64,000 nucleotides of DNA from positions 101,796,307 to 101,860,306 of the forward strand of contig OX352772.1 of the NCBI GenBank assembly GCA_947095535.1, read 5' to 3'. The position numbers and the translations under genes were made by a program. This stretch comes from Poecilobothrus nobilitatus (taxonomy: Eukaryota > Arthropoda > Insecta > Diptera > Dolichopodidae). Below, in pieces: positions 1-8,868 of this stretch (position 1 is its first letter; the number at the start of each line of letters is the position of its first letter). The notes under the pieces are model-generated. The model was not told the DNA's origin and made no database searches. It worked only from the letters and a program-made list of their open reading frames with translations.

Positions 1-78
1 AAATTATTTCAGAAACTTTCATAATGTAAAATTGTCCAAAATTCAACTTACGGCAATCATTTATCCACACGACGATAT
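1..78. mobile_element. Right end of a 2 kb transposon-like element (E0, partial)
   Basis: Contains the right inverted terminal repeat (54-78, CAATCATTTATCCACACGAC then GATAT). The rest of the element lies before the window. Confidence 0.75.
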
Positions 79-1044
79 ATTAAACTAATTTGTTAGAGAA
101 AACTTCATACTCCAGTTTTATGTATTCAGTGCTATGTGACATATTATTTTGATTTGACAAAATGAGATTCAATCCCATATTATCAACTTATAAAAATACT
201 GTTCACCAATAAATTGTAACATTATTACTTCTTTATTTAAAAGAACTTCCAAAAAATTGTTGATTCCCATATTTTATGAAACAAAAATTACAAAATATTA
301 AAAAGGTACTATTATTACAGTTAAATAAAACCTAATGGTATTATATCTGAAAGGTAAAATATCTGATAAAGGTTATATGTAAGTTATTTATTTGTTAAAT
401 TGTTTTGAAAATACATTAATTTATAATTTTTTTTAACTAGAAAATATATATATGTATATACATATATATATTTCATTAGAATGCTATTACAAAGAACAAT
501 TCATGATTTCTAATAAGAGTTCATTGTCAATAATCAGAATTCAATTTTAAAACATCATTCAATATTAAATAATCAAACAAATTTTTATTTTACTTTGATT
601 TCTGTAAATAAAAAAATTTAAAAAGCGCGAAAGTTTGTTTTTGATGATGCAAAAACAGCTGTTACTCAAAAAGTGGCTGAAATTTTTTCGTTATGTTGCC
701 TATCTATTAATATTATATCTATGAGTTAAACCAATATTTATTTTGATTCAAAATGGATTCAAAACTGGCTAACATATGGCTTTCAAGAATTTAAAAAATT
801 TCATATGGCGGTAATAAAAACAAAAAATGGCGCTATTTTTGACATTAGGTGGAAATACTTTGACTTTTCCATAATTTTTGACAAAAAAAAAAATTTGTTC
901 TAAGTCAACCACCTATGCATGCAAGTGTAAACAAAAACAGGGCTATATACATACATATATGTTTAATAAGAAGTCATTTACTTTATTTGGTAATTGAGAA
1001 TTTATTATTAATATTAAAATTTTAAAGCAGAGTAGGTTAACTCC
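79..1044. other. 5' flank of the DALRD3-like pseudogene (unit 1; same in all units)
   Basis: No gene recognised. It holds the exon-like block at 321-378, a TA-rich simple repeat (about 443-472), an A-run of variable length near 882 that differs between units, and a patch at 800-870 with two ATGGCG starts (806 and 829). The open frame from 806 varies between units only because the A-run changes length, which argues against coding. A minus-strand frame of 32 codons (178 down to 80) abuts the transposon end, and nothing about it is recognisable. Confidence 0.6.
321..378 (+). other. Exon-like block with splice-site-like borders
   Basis: Preceded by ttattacag and followed by GTAAGT, which match 3' and 5' splice-site consensus. 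It contains an ATG (334) with 15 open codons up to the donor. It may be a 5' exon of the DALRD3-like gene or of another gene. The block recurs in each unit, and in unit 3 the 1.57 kb transposon inserted exactly at its 3' border. Confidence 0.35.
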
Positions 1045-2544
1045 ATGTTAATTGGAGAATTAAGAAAGCTTGTATTTGTTCAATTATTTGAGCAAATTCC
1101 TTCAATTACGGATTATTTATCTAATGTTATTAGAAAACAAAACGCAACTTAGGAAAAAATGGTGATATCAGTTTTTCACTATTATGTGAAGGTTGGATAA
1201 ACAAAACGTTACAAGAAGTATTTAATGTAGATAAAGAAAAATTTTTAAGAAAATGCATTTATTTAAAAGAAAAGAGTTTGGAATGGCCAATGCCTATTGA
1301 AAAAATTTGCTTTAATAATGAAAGATGCACATTACATTTAAATAGGCTTATTGCTATGAAATGTGTTTTTAGTGAAATGTTAAAAAATTCTTATGGAAAA
1401 ATTCATATGATCACAATTTTCGTGTTGTATTTTCTGACAGTGTTATTAAGGATATAACAAGTTGGAGATCTAATGAAATTGCGTTGACCATACAAAATGT
1501 TATTAATTTTTGTAAAATTAAAGAATTAAAATTTGATAAAAATTTTTATTTATAAATTTAGATTTACACTTCTTAGTTAATGGTTCTAAAACGGAATGTA
1601 ATAATGCAAATATTCTAGTTTATTGTGGAATTGTTATAGATAGAACAACAAAGAAAAAATCCAACATAACTTTTGATGAATATTTTTGGTAAGATTTTAA
1701 GTATTGAAAATTGTTTTTGACTGATATGCAATTAATAGCTATTCACATTATTGGATATGCAACTAATGCAATTAATAGCTATTCACATTTAACTGATATG
1801 CAATTAATAGCTATTCACAAATATGGAATTAGAATAAAAGAAAGCCATTATTTTAAACAATTGTTAGACAAACTTGGAAGAGCTGCCGTTATAATAGAGT
1901 TGGTAGATGTCAAACATACGAGTCCGGTACAAACTGTTAAAGATAATAATGGCTGTTCAAAGGGTAAATAAATTTAGTATTATAATATTATTCAAAATTC
2001 CTTTTTTACATTAGGGGCAGCCTTTATTTTATACAATTGTGCTAGAATTGAAACAATTTTGGAATCATTTAATGAAAAAGTAAAACAAGAATTTTATCCA
2101 GAGCTTCCACATTTGCTAGATGTTGATTTATCAAGTTTAATTGAAGAAGTATACCAATTTCTTTTACAATTCTAACTGTTAAATATAGTTATTTCATTTA
2201 ATAGGAAGAGTGGGAATTGGTTTACAATTATCTAGTGATTTTTCCAGATATGCTTGTAAGAGTTCTACAAGATTTGGAATATGGGAAATGTGCTCCATAT
2301 CTATTACCTAAATTTTTAAATGGACTTGCATCTGTATTTAGTGTATATTACAAAAGAGTAAAAATCTTATTGGTACATTTTTTTAAAAATAAGTTTATAT
2401 TCTTAATAAAAAATTATGTTTTAGGATAATCGGAAGCATTTAATAAGTGCAATATTTGCTAGAATTTATCTGCTTAAAAGTGTTCATAAAATTTTTAAAT
2501 TGTCTTTAAAATTTCTCGATATTAAAAGTATAAAAAAAATGTAA
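1045..2544 (+). pseudogene. DALRD3-like pseudogene, unit 1 (C-terminal half open)
   Basis: Degenerate copy of a DALRD3-family gene. The vertebrate protein has an arginyl-tRNA-synthetase-like DALR anticodon-binding domain and is reported to help METTL2 make m3C32 in certain arginine tRNAs. The ATG at 1045 opens only 35 codons because a lost base (AAACGC instead of AAACACGC) leads to the stop at 1150; further stops follow near 1550. A donor (GTAAGA) lies at 1689. From the ATG at 1726, removing introns 1964-2014, 2149-2204 and 2373-2424 (GT-AG, 51/56/52 bp, phases 1, 0, 0) joins 1726-1963, 2015-2148, 2205-2372 and 2425-2544 into 219 open codons. Diagnostic family blocks: GAAFILYNCARIET, then EWELVYNYLVIFPDMLVR, then FLNGLASVFSVYYKRVKIL, then HLISAIFARIYLLKSVHK. 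The retained introns exclude retroposition. Family recognition rests on remembered similarity. Confidence 0.8.
1726..1819 (+). repeat. 22-bp motif repeated three times inside the pseudogene
   Basis: atgcaattaatagctattca plus two bases occurs at 1726, 1766 and 1798 (spacings 40 and 32 bp), at the 5' border of the exon that ends at 1963. Each copy contains AATTAATAG, a possible 3' splice site for the intron whose donor is at 1689. The triplication keeps the frame open and is present in all ten units, so it predates the array. Confidence 0.85.
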
Positions 2545-3176
2545 AATAAGTGAAATACAATGGTTTAGACATTGCCTTGTTTTTATCAGACCAGTGGTGT
2601 TTCTCAAAAATATTGTAAATCATAGATTTTTCTTTTCAAAAGATATTATTTCTGGCAATGTTTAGACTAAAATCTAATTTACTAATATAGAAGGGTAGAA
2701 TTTATTTTATTAATATCAGCCGCATTACAAAACTTTAACCATTTCAATTATAAATTACTATATCCATTCTTCCACTCAAATTCTATCAGAAGTTGACGAT
2801 ATGACATCTTCGTATCAGTTGAAGTAAATCTGCATTTTTCCCTTGGAAAAATGTTCTAATTAGTACATTTTTTAAATCAATAGTAGCAAAAGAAGTAAAC
2901 AGCATATTTATAAAAAAAAGCTGCAAAATAAAAAAATATAAATAAAATACAACAGAATATACGAAACTAAAAACAATTCTATTTAAAACTATATTGTATC
3001 TATGTGAGAATCATATACATATGTATATAGAATAAAAAAACAGCCACAGGAAAAAACAAGGAAATATATAAACAGTTGAAACATATATATATGTAAAAAC
3101 ATTTTTTGTCTTAATTTTATACATTTATGTACACATAACCTCAGGTTTTCGTTAAAAAAGTCAACTCTTCCTCAGA
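2545..3176. other. AT-rich spacer downstream of the pseudogene (unit 1; same in all units)
   Basis: No coding signal seen. It contains an imperfect inverted pair (tttagacattgcc near 2564 and ggcaatgtttaga near 2655), a palindromic TA repeat (atacatatgtatat near 3013) and poly-A-rich tracts. Unit 6 lacks 45 bp of it. Confidence 0.55.
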
Positions 3177-3327
3177 ATGTCATTTGAGATATTTGACTTT
3201 TCGTTTTATTGGATATTAGCGCCACTGTGGAATGTTTAAATACTTGGAGCTTTTTTTTTAGGATAAGTTCACATGGGATGCAAAAATTATTGCGGTTACA
3301 TTTCGCGTATTATTCGGTAAATATTAA
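3177..3327 (+). other. CpG-containing exon-like block, possible exons of a second gene
   Basis: This patch stands out by its CG dinucleotides. From the ATG at 3178, 20 codons are open (MSFEIFDFSFYWILAPLWNV). After a long T-run ending in AG (3260-3261), 3262-3316 reads DKFTWDAKIIAVTFRVLF and meets a GTAAAT donor at 3317. The same block lies at 9503, 17410, 23737, 30059, 36350, 50309, 56687 and 63068 (starts) and is deleted in unit 7. The product is not recognised. It may belong to the gene whose 3' end is at 4083-4367. Alternatively it is a regulatory or 5' region. Confidence 0.3.
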
Positions 3328-3390
3328 CGAATATTTTGCATATATTATGCTTCCAAACGTTCGCGAGCTACAAAACGGCGACATTTTTAT

Positions 3391-3510
3391 TTAAAGCAAA
3401 GCGATTATAAAGTAACTTTTAAAAGAAAAATAAGGGAAAAATATATTTAAGAAAATATATATTTAATATATCGAGTACAAATCTAAATTTTCTATGTGAT
3501 AAAGGAGACA
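3391..3510 (+). repeat. Segment shared (inverted) with the 1.57 kb transposon
   Basis: taaagcaaagcgat...gagaca here matches, in reverse complement, the transposon interior at about 14240-14368 (unit 3) and 44563-44692 (unit 7), with several mismatches and small gaps. Landmarks in both: TAAAGCAAAGCGAT, TAACTTTTAAAA, GAAAATATATATTTAATAT, GATAAAG/AAGACA. The block is present in every unit. Confidence 0.75.
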
Positions 3511-4082
3511 TAACATATTTTTTTTTATTAATTTTAAAATTAACATTAAAATAAATAATGTACTCACAAAAACAATTAATAATTTTTTTATTATTCTAAT
3601 TTCTAACCTCAAACTATTTAAAATTTTTGACAATTAATCAACAACAACGTTTGACACTTTTCATTCTTTTTGAAAGTAGAAAATTTTACTTTTTAAAACT
3701 TTAAAAAAAGTAGAAGTGCATACGTTTTTACATATCAAAAATTAAAAAGTTTTTGTATAGCAAACAGAATACATACTTGCAAGACTTTTTAAAGTTTTAA
3801 AAGGTTTTAAAAATCAAACAGACCTATATATCTTTGTCAATTAGTACATAACACGATCATAGATATAATAAAATATAGATTGGCAGCTTCTCTTTCACTC
3901 TAATGTATTTCATATTCAAGCATTTTCAGCCAAAAATTAACATATGTTTTACTCTAAAGTTAAAACAGCTGTTTAGATTTTGTACAATTTATGCGTAAAA
4001 GCATATAGAACAGTTTCTTCTAAAACCACATGTACATTCACAGACCACCGTACTTGTATTTATTTAGATTTTAGTTAAGTAG
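3511..4082. other. AT-rich spacer before the second-gene 3' end (unit 1; same in all units)
   Basis: No gene recognised. It is rich in A and T homopolymers, with several near-repeats of actttttaaagttttaaaa around 3680-3810. Unit 8 has a 45-bp tandem duplication here. A CAGCTGTTT E-box-like palindrome occurs near 3966 without other evidence of function. Confidence 0.5.
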
Positions 4083-4367
4083 TATGAAGTAGTAGCAGAA
4101 CAAGAAGCAAGATTAAAAAATATAGATATTGATAATAAAAAATATAAAAAGAGAAAAGTACAGATTATAATTCCCATCGAATATATGGAAATATATATCT
4201 ATCTATATTTAAACCAGAAGATAACAAAACTGGATTAGAGAATTTTAGAAAAATTATTCGATATTATTGTGTTGTAAGTATTGAAATTTACGCTTTATTA
4301 ATTTTGAAATTAAGCATTTTTTTTTTTGATTCAGATACATGAACCAGTTATATCGTCGTGTGGATAA
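4083..4367 (+). pseudogene. 3' end of an unrecognised second gene, unit 1
   Basis: The stretch from 4083 is open for 51 codons and basic (EQEARLKNIDIDNKKYKKRK visible), stopping at 4236. An overlapping second frame from 4208 reads FKPEDNKTGLENFRKIIRYY up to a GTAAGT donor at 4274. The intron 4274-4334 has a T-rich acceptor ending in CAG. The last exon 4335-4367 reads IHEPVISSCG and stop. The two frames are best joined by one old frameshift near 4208. The last exon overlaps the left terminal repeat of the adjacent transposon. I do not recognise the family. All units carry the frame conflict. Confidence 0.45.
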
Positions 4368-4373
4368 ATGATT

Positions 4374-4660
4374 GTTGTATGTTAAAAACTATAGTTTTGA
4401 GTAAAACGAAATGAAAGTTTGAAGCCCTGTATCTCGAAACTTATGTGGAAAATGTTTCCAATTTTGGAAATTTTTAGGTAACATGATTCATACCCTATAA
4501 AGTTGTAGTATGAAATTTATAGTATGATTTAACAAAAACTTCAAAATGAGTATGTTGTATGTTAGTTTTTCGTGAGAAAAATTTTTTGCATAATACAACA
4601 GTTTGTTACTTAATATACAACAAATTAATTCCAAAATGTTAATAATAAATGTCGTATGTT
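4374..4660. repeat. Left subterminal motif cluster of E1
   Basis: Forward copies at 4374 (ttgtatgttaa), 4552 (ttgtatgtta) and 4650 (tgtcgtatgttaa), with degenerate reverse copies near 4588 (aatacaacag) and 4609 (atatacaacaa). In unit 7 the third is a full atacatacgacag (45415-45427), showing that the others decayed from the same motif. Confidence 0.7.
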
Positions 4661-5798
4661 AATATTGCTTAATAATAAATATTTTCATTTTCAGTGAATA
4701 AAATAACTTATAACATTGATTGTTAAACTCTGTATTTCTATGTTTTAGTTTTATCTTAAAATATCTACACCTATTTTTATAACTACTTGCTGGGTTATTA
4801 AAAAATACATTAAAAATAGTTTTTAAATATTAAATTTTATTTCAAAATTTTAGTAACCCAAATAATTAATATCATAAATTATTGACTTCAGTTAAATTAT
4901 TTCACAAAATTACTTCTTAGTACATATTTAATAGGTAGATAATACAAAAATAAAAAATATTTGGACTTTATAATATTTTCTAATTGTCTTAATCAATAAA
5001 AAACAAAATTGTTTTGTGATTTGCAATATCTATACCAAATTCAAAATTAAATAAAAAATGAATTTTGACAAAACATAAGTTATTTATTCGTATTTCAATA
5101 ATTATTTATAACATTATTAAATGAAATTTAAGAAATTTCATGAATAATGTTATTTCAAAATATAACAGATCCCGATCATGGATCAAAAGCATTCATAACG
5201 TTGCGATATAAAGGTTAAAAAAAAAATAATAAATCTGGTTCAATTAATATTTTAATATTTCAATTAAAACTATAAAAACCAAAATACTATATAGTAAAAT
5301 AACTAAATATAAGAAATTATTCAACAACCATCAGTTAACAAAATTTTGATTAAAATAATCGTATATTTCGAATTCGTTATAATCGTATACATATTATTAT
5401 ATTCTCGTATATTATTAATCTTATATTATTATTATATTTATAAAATTAATAATTAAAAATGTTGATACAGTATTTTTCATTCTAATTAGAATTTTTAAAA
5501 TTCATGATATTGCTTTATTTTGTTTTGAAATTGTTTGAATTTATTTAGAATAGTTATTTCCTATTCTTAAAGTGGGTACCTACTTAATACTGAATATAGA
5601 AATATACCTACTTTTCAGAAATTAGTTGTTTTGGGATTTAATACACATGAATGATATTTTTATAATTACATTTTTGACTAATAAAAAATCTAAATAATAC
5701 CAAACAATTTAAATATGAAAAAAAACTGATTTAAAACGAAACATAAAGCTGAAAATGAAAAATACTGTAATTTAATTGTTTGTTTAAAAATATAATAC
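4661..5798. other. Interior of E1, no gene seen
   Basis: Very AT-rich, with multiple stops in every frame. It includes a near-palindrome aaatttaagaaatttcat (about 5124) and gatcccgatcatggatc (about 5168). No transposase motif can be read. Confidence 0.5.
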
Positions 5799-5850
5799 CT
5801 GGCGCAAAACGAACTATTTCTTCGACATCGTCAAATATTTCATTTGCCAT
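5799..5850 (-). other. Exon-like minus-strand frame inside E1
   Basis: On the minus strand an ATG at 5850 opens MANEIFDDVEEIVRFAP, followed by a GGTATT splice-donor-like site at 5798. It has more G, C and CpG than its surroundings. A second short frame (20 codons, from about 5975) lies upstream on the same strand next to another GC-richer patch (ggcggcagcg). They may be 5' remnants of a transposase or captured gene. No family is recognised and no convincing downstream exon was found. Confidence 0.3.
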
Positions 5851-6043
5851 AATTAAAAAGTAAAAAAAAAAAGATTAATTTAAAAAAATAAATAAAACAA
5901 AAATTTTAATTTTACGTACTCAAGATTTTTTTTTGTAAAACTGGCGGCAGCGATTTAGCCATTATGCTCGTCATTTAAACAAAAACAAATATGTACTAAT
6001 TTACTTTTTTAAAAGTTTATTATCGTTTACATGTAATTTGCTA

Positions 6044-6264
6044 TTAACATACGACAAATAAATATTAATATTTGAATATTTATGTGTGGTATGTTAAGAC
6101 AACAATTTCTTATTATAACCTTGTATTCAAATGTTGTATGTTAAACATACGACAATTTATTACTGGAAAGAGCAAACACATAGAAATGTTGTCGTATGTT
6201 GTATTTTTTAGCAACATACGACAAATTAATATTAAAACTGTTATAAACTAACTACATACGACAA
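6044..6264. repeat. Right subterminal motif cluster of E1
   Basis: Copies of TTAACATACGACAA or its complement at 6044 (reverse), about 6088 (forward, degenerate), 6134 and 6144 (overlapping head-to-head pair, gttgtatgttaaacatacga), 6189 and 6212 (hairpin arms) and 6254 (reverse). The pattern recurs in all nine elements. Confidence 0.75.
6189..6224. repeat. Perfect 13-bp inverted repeat of the motif
   Basis: TTGTCGTATGTTG (6189-6201) and its exact complement CAACATACGACAA (6212-6224) flank a 10-base spacer. It could form a hairpin or be a dyad binding site, and it is unchanged in every unit. Confidence 0.85.
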
Positions 6265-7370
6265 TTTAATATTGAATATCTAGCTAACGGTAGAATATAT
6301 CGAAAAACGGACAAAAGAGCAAAAAAAATTATTTCAGAAACTTTCATAATGTAAAATTGTCCAAAATTCAACTTACGGCAATCATTTATCCACACGACGA
6401 TATATTAAACTAATTTGTTAGAGAAAACTTCATACTCCAGTTTTATGTATTCAGTGCTATGTGACATATTATTTTGATTTGACAAAATGAGATTCAATCC
6501 CATATTATCAACTTATAAAAATACTGTTCACCAATAAATTGTAACATTATTACTTCTTTATTTAAAAGAACTTCCAAAAAATTGTTGATTCCCATATTTT
6601 ATGAAACAAAAATTACAAAATATTAAAAAGGTACTATTATTACAGTTAAATAAAACCTAATGGTATTATATCTGAAAGGTAAAATATCTGATAAAGGTTA
6701 TATGTAAGTTATTTATTTGTTAAATTGTTTTGAAAATACATTAATTTATAATTTTTTTTAACTAGAAAATATATATATGTATATACATATATGTATTTCA
6801 TTAGAATGCTATTACAAAGAACAATTCATGATTTCTAATAAGAGTTCATTGTCAATAATCAGAATTCAATTTTAAAACATCATTCAATATTAAATAATCA
6901 AACAAATTTTTATTTTACTTTGATTTCTGTAAATAAAAAAATTTAAAAAGCGCGAAAGTTTCTTTTTGATGATGCAAAAACAGCTGTTACTCAAAAAGTG
7001 GCTGAAATTTTTTCGTTATGTTGCCTATCTATTAATATTATATCTATGAGTTAAACCAATATTTATTTTGATTCAAAATGGATTCAAAACTGGCTAACAT
7101 ATGGCTTTCAAGAATTTAAAAAATTTCATATGGCGGTAATAAAAACAAAAAATGGCGCTATTTTTGACATTAGGTGGAAATACTTTGACTTTTCCATAAT
7201 TTTTGACAAAAAAAAAAAATTTGTTCTAAGTCAACCACCTATGCATGCAAGTGTAAACAAAAACAGGGCTATATACATACATATATGTTTAATAAGAAGT
7301 CATTTACTTTATTTGGTAATTGAGAATTTATTATTAATATTAAAATTTTAAAGCAGAGTAGGTTAACTCC

Positions 7371-8868
7371 ATGTTAATTGGAGAATTAAGAAAGCTTGTA
7401 TTTGTTCAATTATTTGAGCAAATTCCTTCAATTACGGATGATTTATCTAATGTTATTAGAAAACAAAACGCAACTTAGGAAAAAATGGTGATATCAGTTT
7501 TTCACTATTATGTGAAGGTTGGATAAACAAAACGTTACAAGAAGTATTTAATGTAGATAAAGAAAAATTTTTAAGAAAATGCATTTATTTAAAAGAAAAG
7601 AGTTTGGAATGGCCAATGCCTATTGAAAAAATTTGCTTTAATAATGAAAGATGCACATTACATTTAAATAGGCTTATTGCTATGAAATGTGTTTTTAGTG
7701 AAATGTTAAAAAATCCTTATGGAAAAATTCATATGATCACAATTTTCGTGTTGTATTTTCTGACAGTGTTATTAAGGATATAACAAGTTGGAGATCTAAT
7801 GAAATTGCGTTGACCATACAAAATGTTATTAATTTTTGTAAAATTAAAGAATTAAAATTTGATAAAAATTTTTATTTATAAATTTAGATTTACACTTCTT
7901 AGTTAATGGTTCTAAAACGGAATGTAATAATGCAAATATTCTAGTTTATTGTGGAATTGTTATAGATAGAACAACAAAGAAAAAATCCAACATAACTTTT
8001 GATGAATATTTTTGGTAAGATTTTAAGTATTGAAAATTGTTTTTGACTGATATGCAATTAATAGCTATTCACATTATTGGATATGCAACTAATGCAATTA
8101 ATAGCTATTCACATTTAACTGATATGCAATTAATAGCTATTCACAAATATGGAATTAGAATAAAAGAAAGCCATTATTTTAAACAATTGTTAGACAAACT
8201 TGGAAGAGCTGCCGTTATAATAGAGTTGGTAGATGTCAAACATACGAGTCCGGTACAAACTGTTAAAGATAATAATGGCTGTTCAAAGGGTAAATAAATT
8301 TAGTATTATAATATTATTCAAAATTCCTTTTTTACATTAGGGGCAGCCTTTATTTTATACAATTGTGCTAGAATTGAAACAATTTTGGAATCATTTAATG
8401 AAAAAGTAAAACAAGAATTTTATCCAGAGCTTCCACATTTGCTAGATGTTGATTTATCAAGTTTAATTGAAGAAGTATACCAATTTCTTTTACAATTCTA
8501 ACTGTTAAATATAGTTATTTCATTTAATAGGAAGAGTGGGAATTGGTTTACAATTATCTAGTGATTTTTCCAGATATGCTTGTAAGAGTTCTACAAGATT
8601 TGGAATATGGGAAATGTGCTCCATATCTATTACCTAAATTTTTAAATGGACTTGCATCTGTATTTAGTGTATATTACAAAAGAGTAAAAATCTTATTGGT
8701 ACATTTTTTTAAAAATAAGTTTATATTCTTAATAAAAAATTATGTTTTAGGATAATCGGAAGCATTTAATAAGTGCAATATTTGCTAGAATTTATCTGCT
8801 TAAGTGTTCATAAAATTTTTAAATTGTCTTTAAAATTTCTCGATATTAAAAGTATAAAAAAAATGTAA
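7371..8868 (+). pseudogene. DALRD3-like pseudogene, unit 2
   Basis: Same exon layout as unit 1. The first frame stops after 35 codons. A 2-bp loss (CTTAAGTG for CTTAAAAGTG) shifts the last exon to an early stop at 8811-8813, removing the final ~18 residues of the DALR domain tail. Confidence 0.8.

Larger units (their letters stand above)
1..6325 (+). repeat. Tandem array unit 1 (6325 bp)
   Basis: First copy of the macro-repeat, with the phase set by the window start. The sequence beginning aaattatttcagaaactttc recurs at 6326 and in every later unit. Order within the unit: right end of a 2 kb transposon (1-78), 5' flank, DALRD3-like pseudogene (1045-2544), spacer, exon-like block (3177-3327), second-gene 3' end (4083-4367), and start of the next 2 kb transposon (4350 onward). 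Differences from units 2-5 include a G-to-T change near 1114 and an intact TTAAAAG stretch in the last pseudogene exon. Confidence 0.97.
4350..6403. mobile_element. 2 kb transposon-like element E1 with terminal inverted repeats
   Basis: Bounded by a perfect 25-bp inverted repeat, ATATCGTCGTGTGGATAAAT plus GATTG at 4350-4374 and its complement at 6379-6403. Weaker similarity continues inward to a shared ATGAAAGTTT about 55-70 bp from each end. Copies of TTGTCGTATGTTAA or variants cluster in the first ~310 bp and the last ~360 bp in both orientations, with none seen in the ~1.4 kb between. This is the layout of a DNA transposon with subterminal transposase-binding repeats. No long open frame is present, so it is non-autonomous or dead. 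TA lies at both borders but no longer target duplication is clear. The superfamily is not assigned. The element spans the phase boundary I chose between units. Confidence 0.65.

Noticed and set aside
440..475. TA-rich palindrome as a functional element
   Set aside because: Simple-sequence repeat common in AT-rich insect DNA, with length variation between units.
1726..1819. CRISPR-like direct repeats
   Set aside because: Only three copies, with unequal spacing, inside an exon in a eukaryotic context.
1711..1971. Unspliced frame of 86 codons, repeated in each unit, as a separate gene
   Set aside because: It begins at a TTG codon and its last codons run into an intron. It is one exon of the DALRD3-like pseudogene.
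2217..2429. Unspliced frame of 70 codons as a separate gene
   Set aside because: Starts at TTG inside an exon and reads through the next intron. Part of the same pseudogene.
1045..2544. Arginyl-tRNA synthetase itself
   Set aside because: The domain is DALR-type, but no HIGH or KMSKS-type catalytic region is present and the flanking blocks fit DALRD3 better.
3209..3394. Frame of 61 codons as a gene
   Set aside because: Starts at TTG, crosses a T-run acceptor-like site and resembles nothing known to me. Better described as an exon-like block in other frames.
7130..7351. Frame of 73 codons starting ATGGCGG upstream of the pseudogene
   Set aside because: It depends on the length of an A-run that differs between units and has low-complexity composition.
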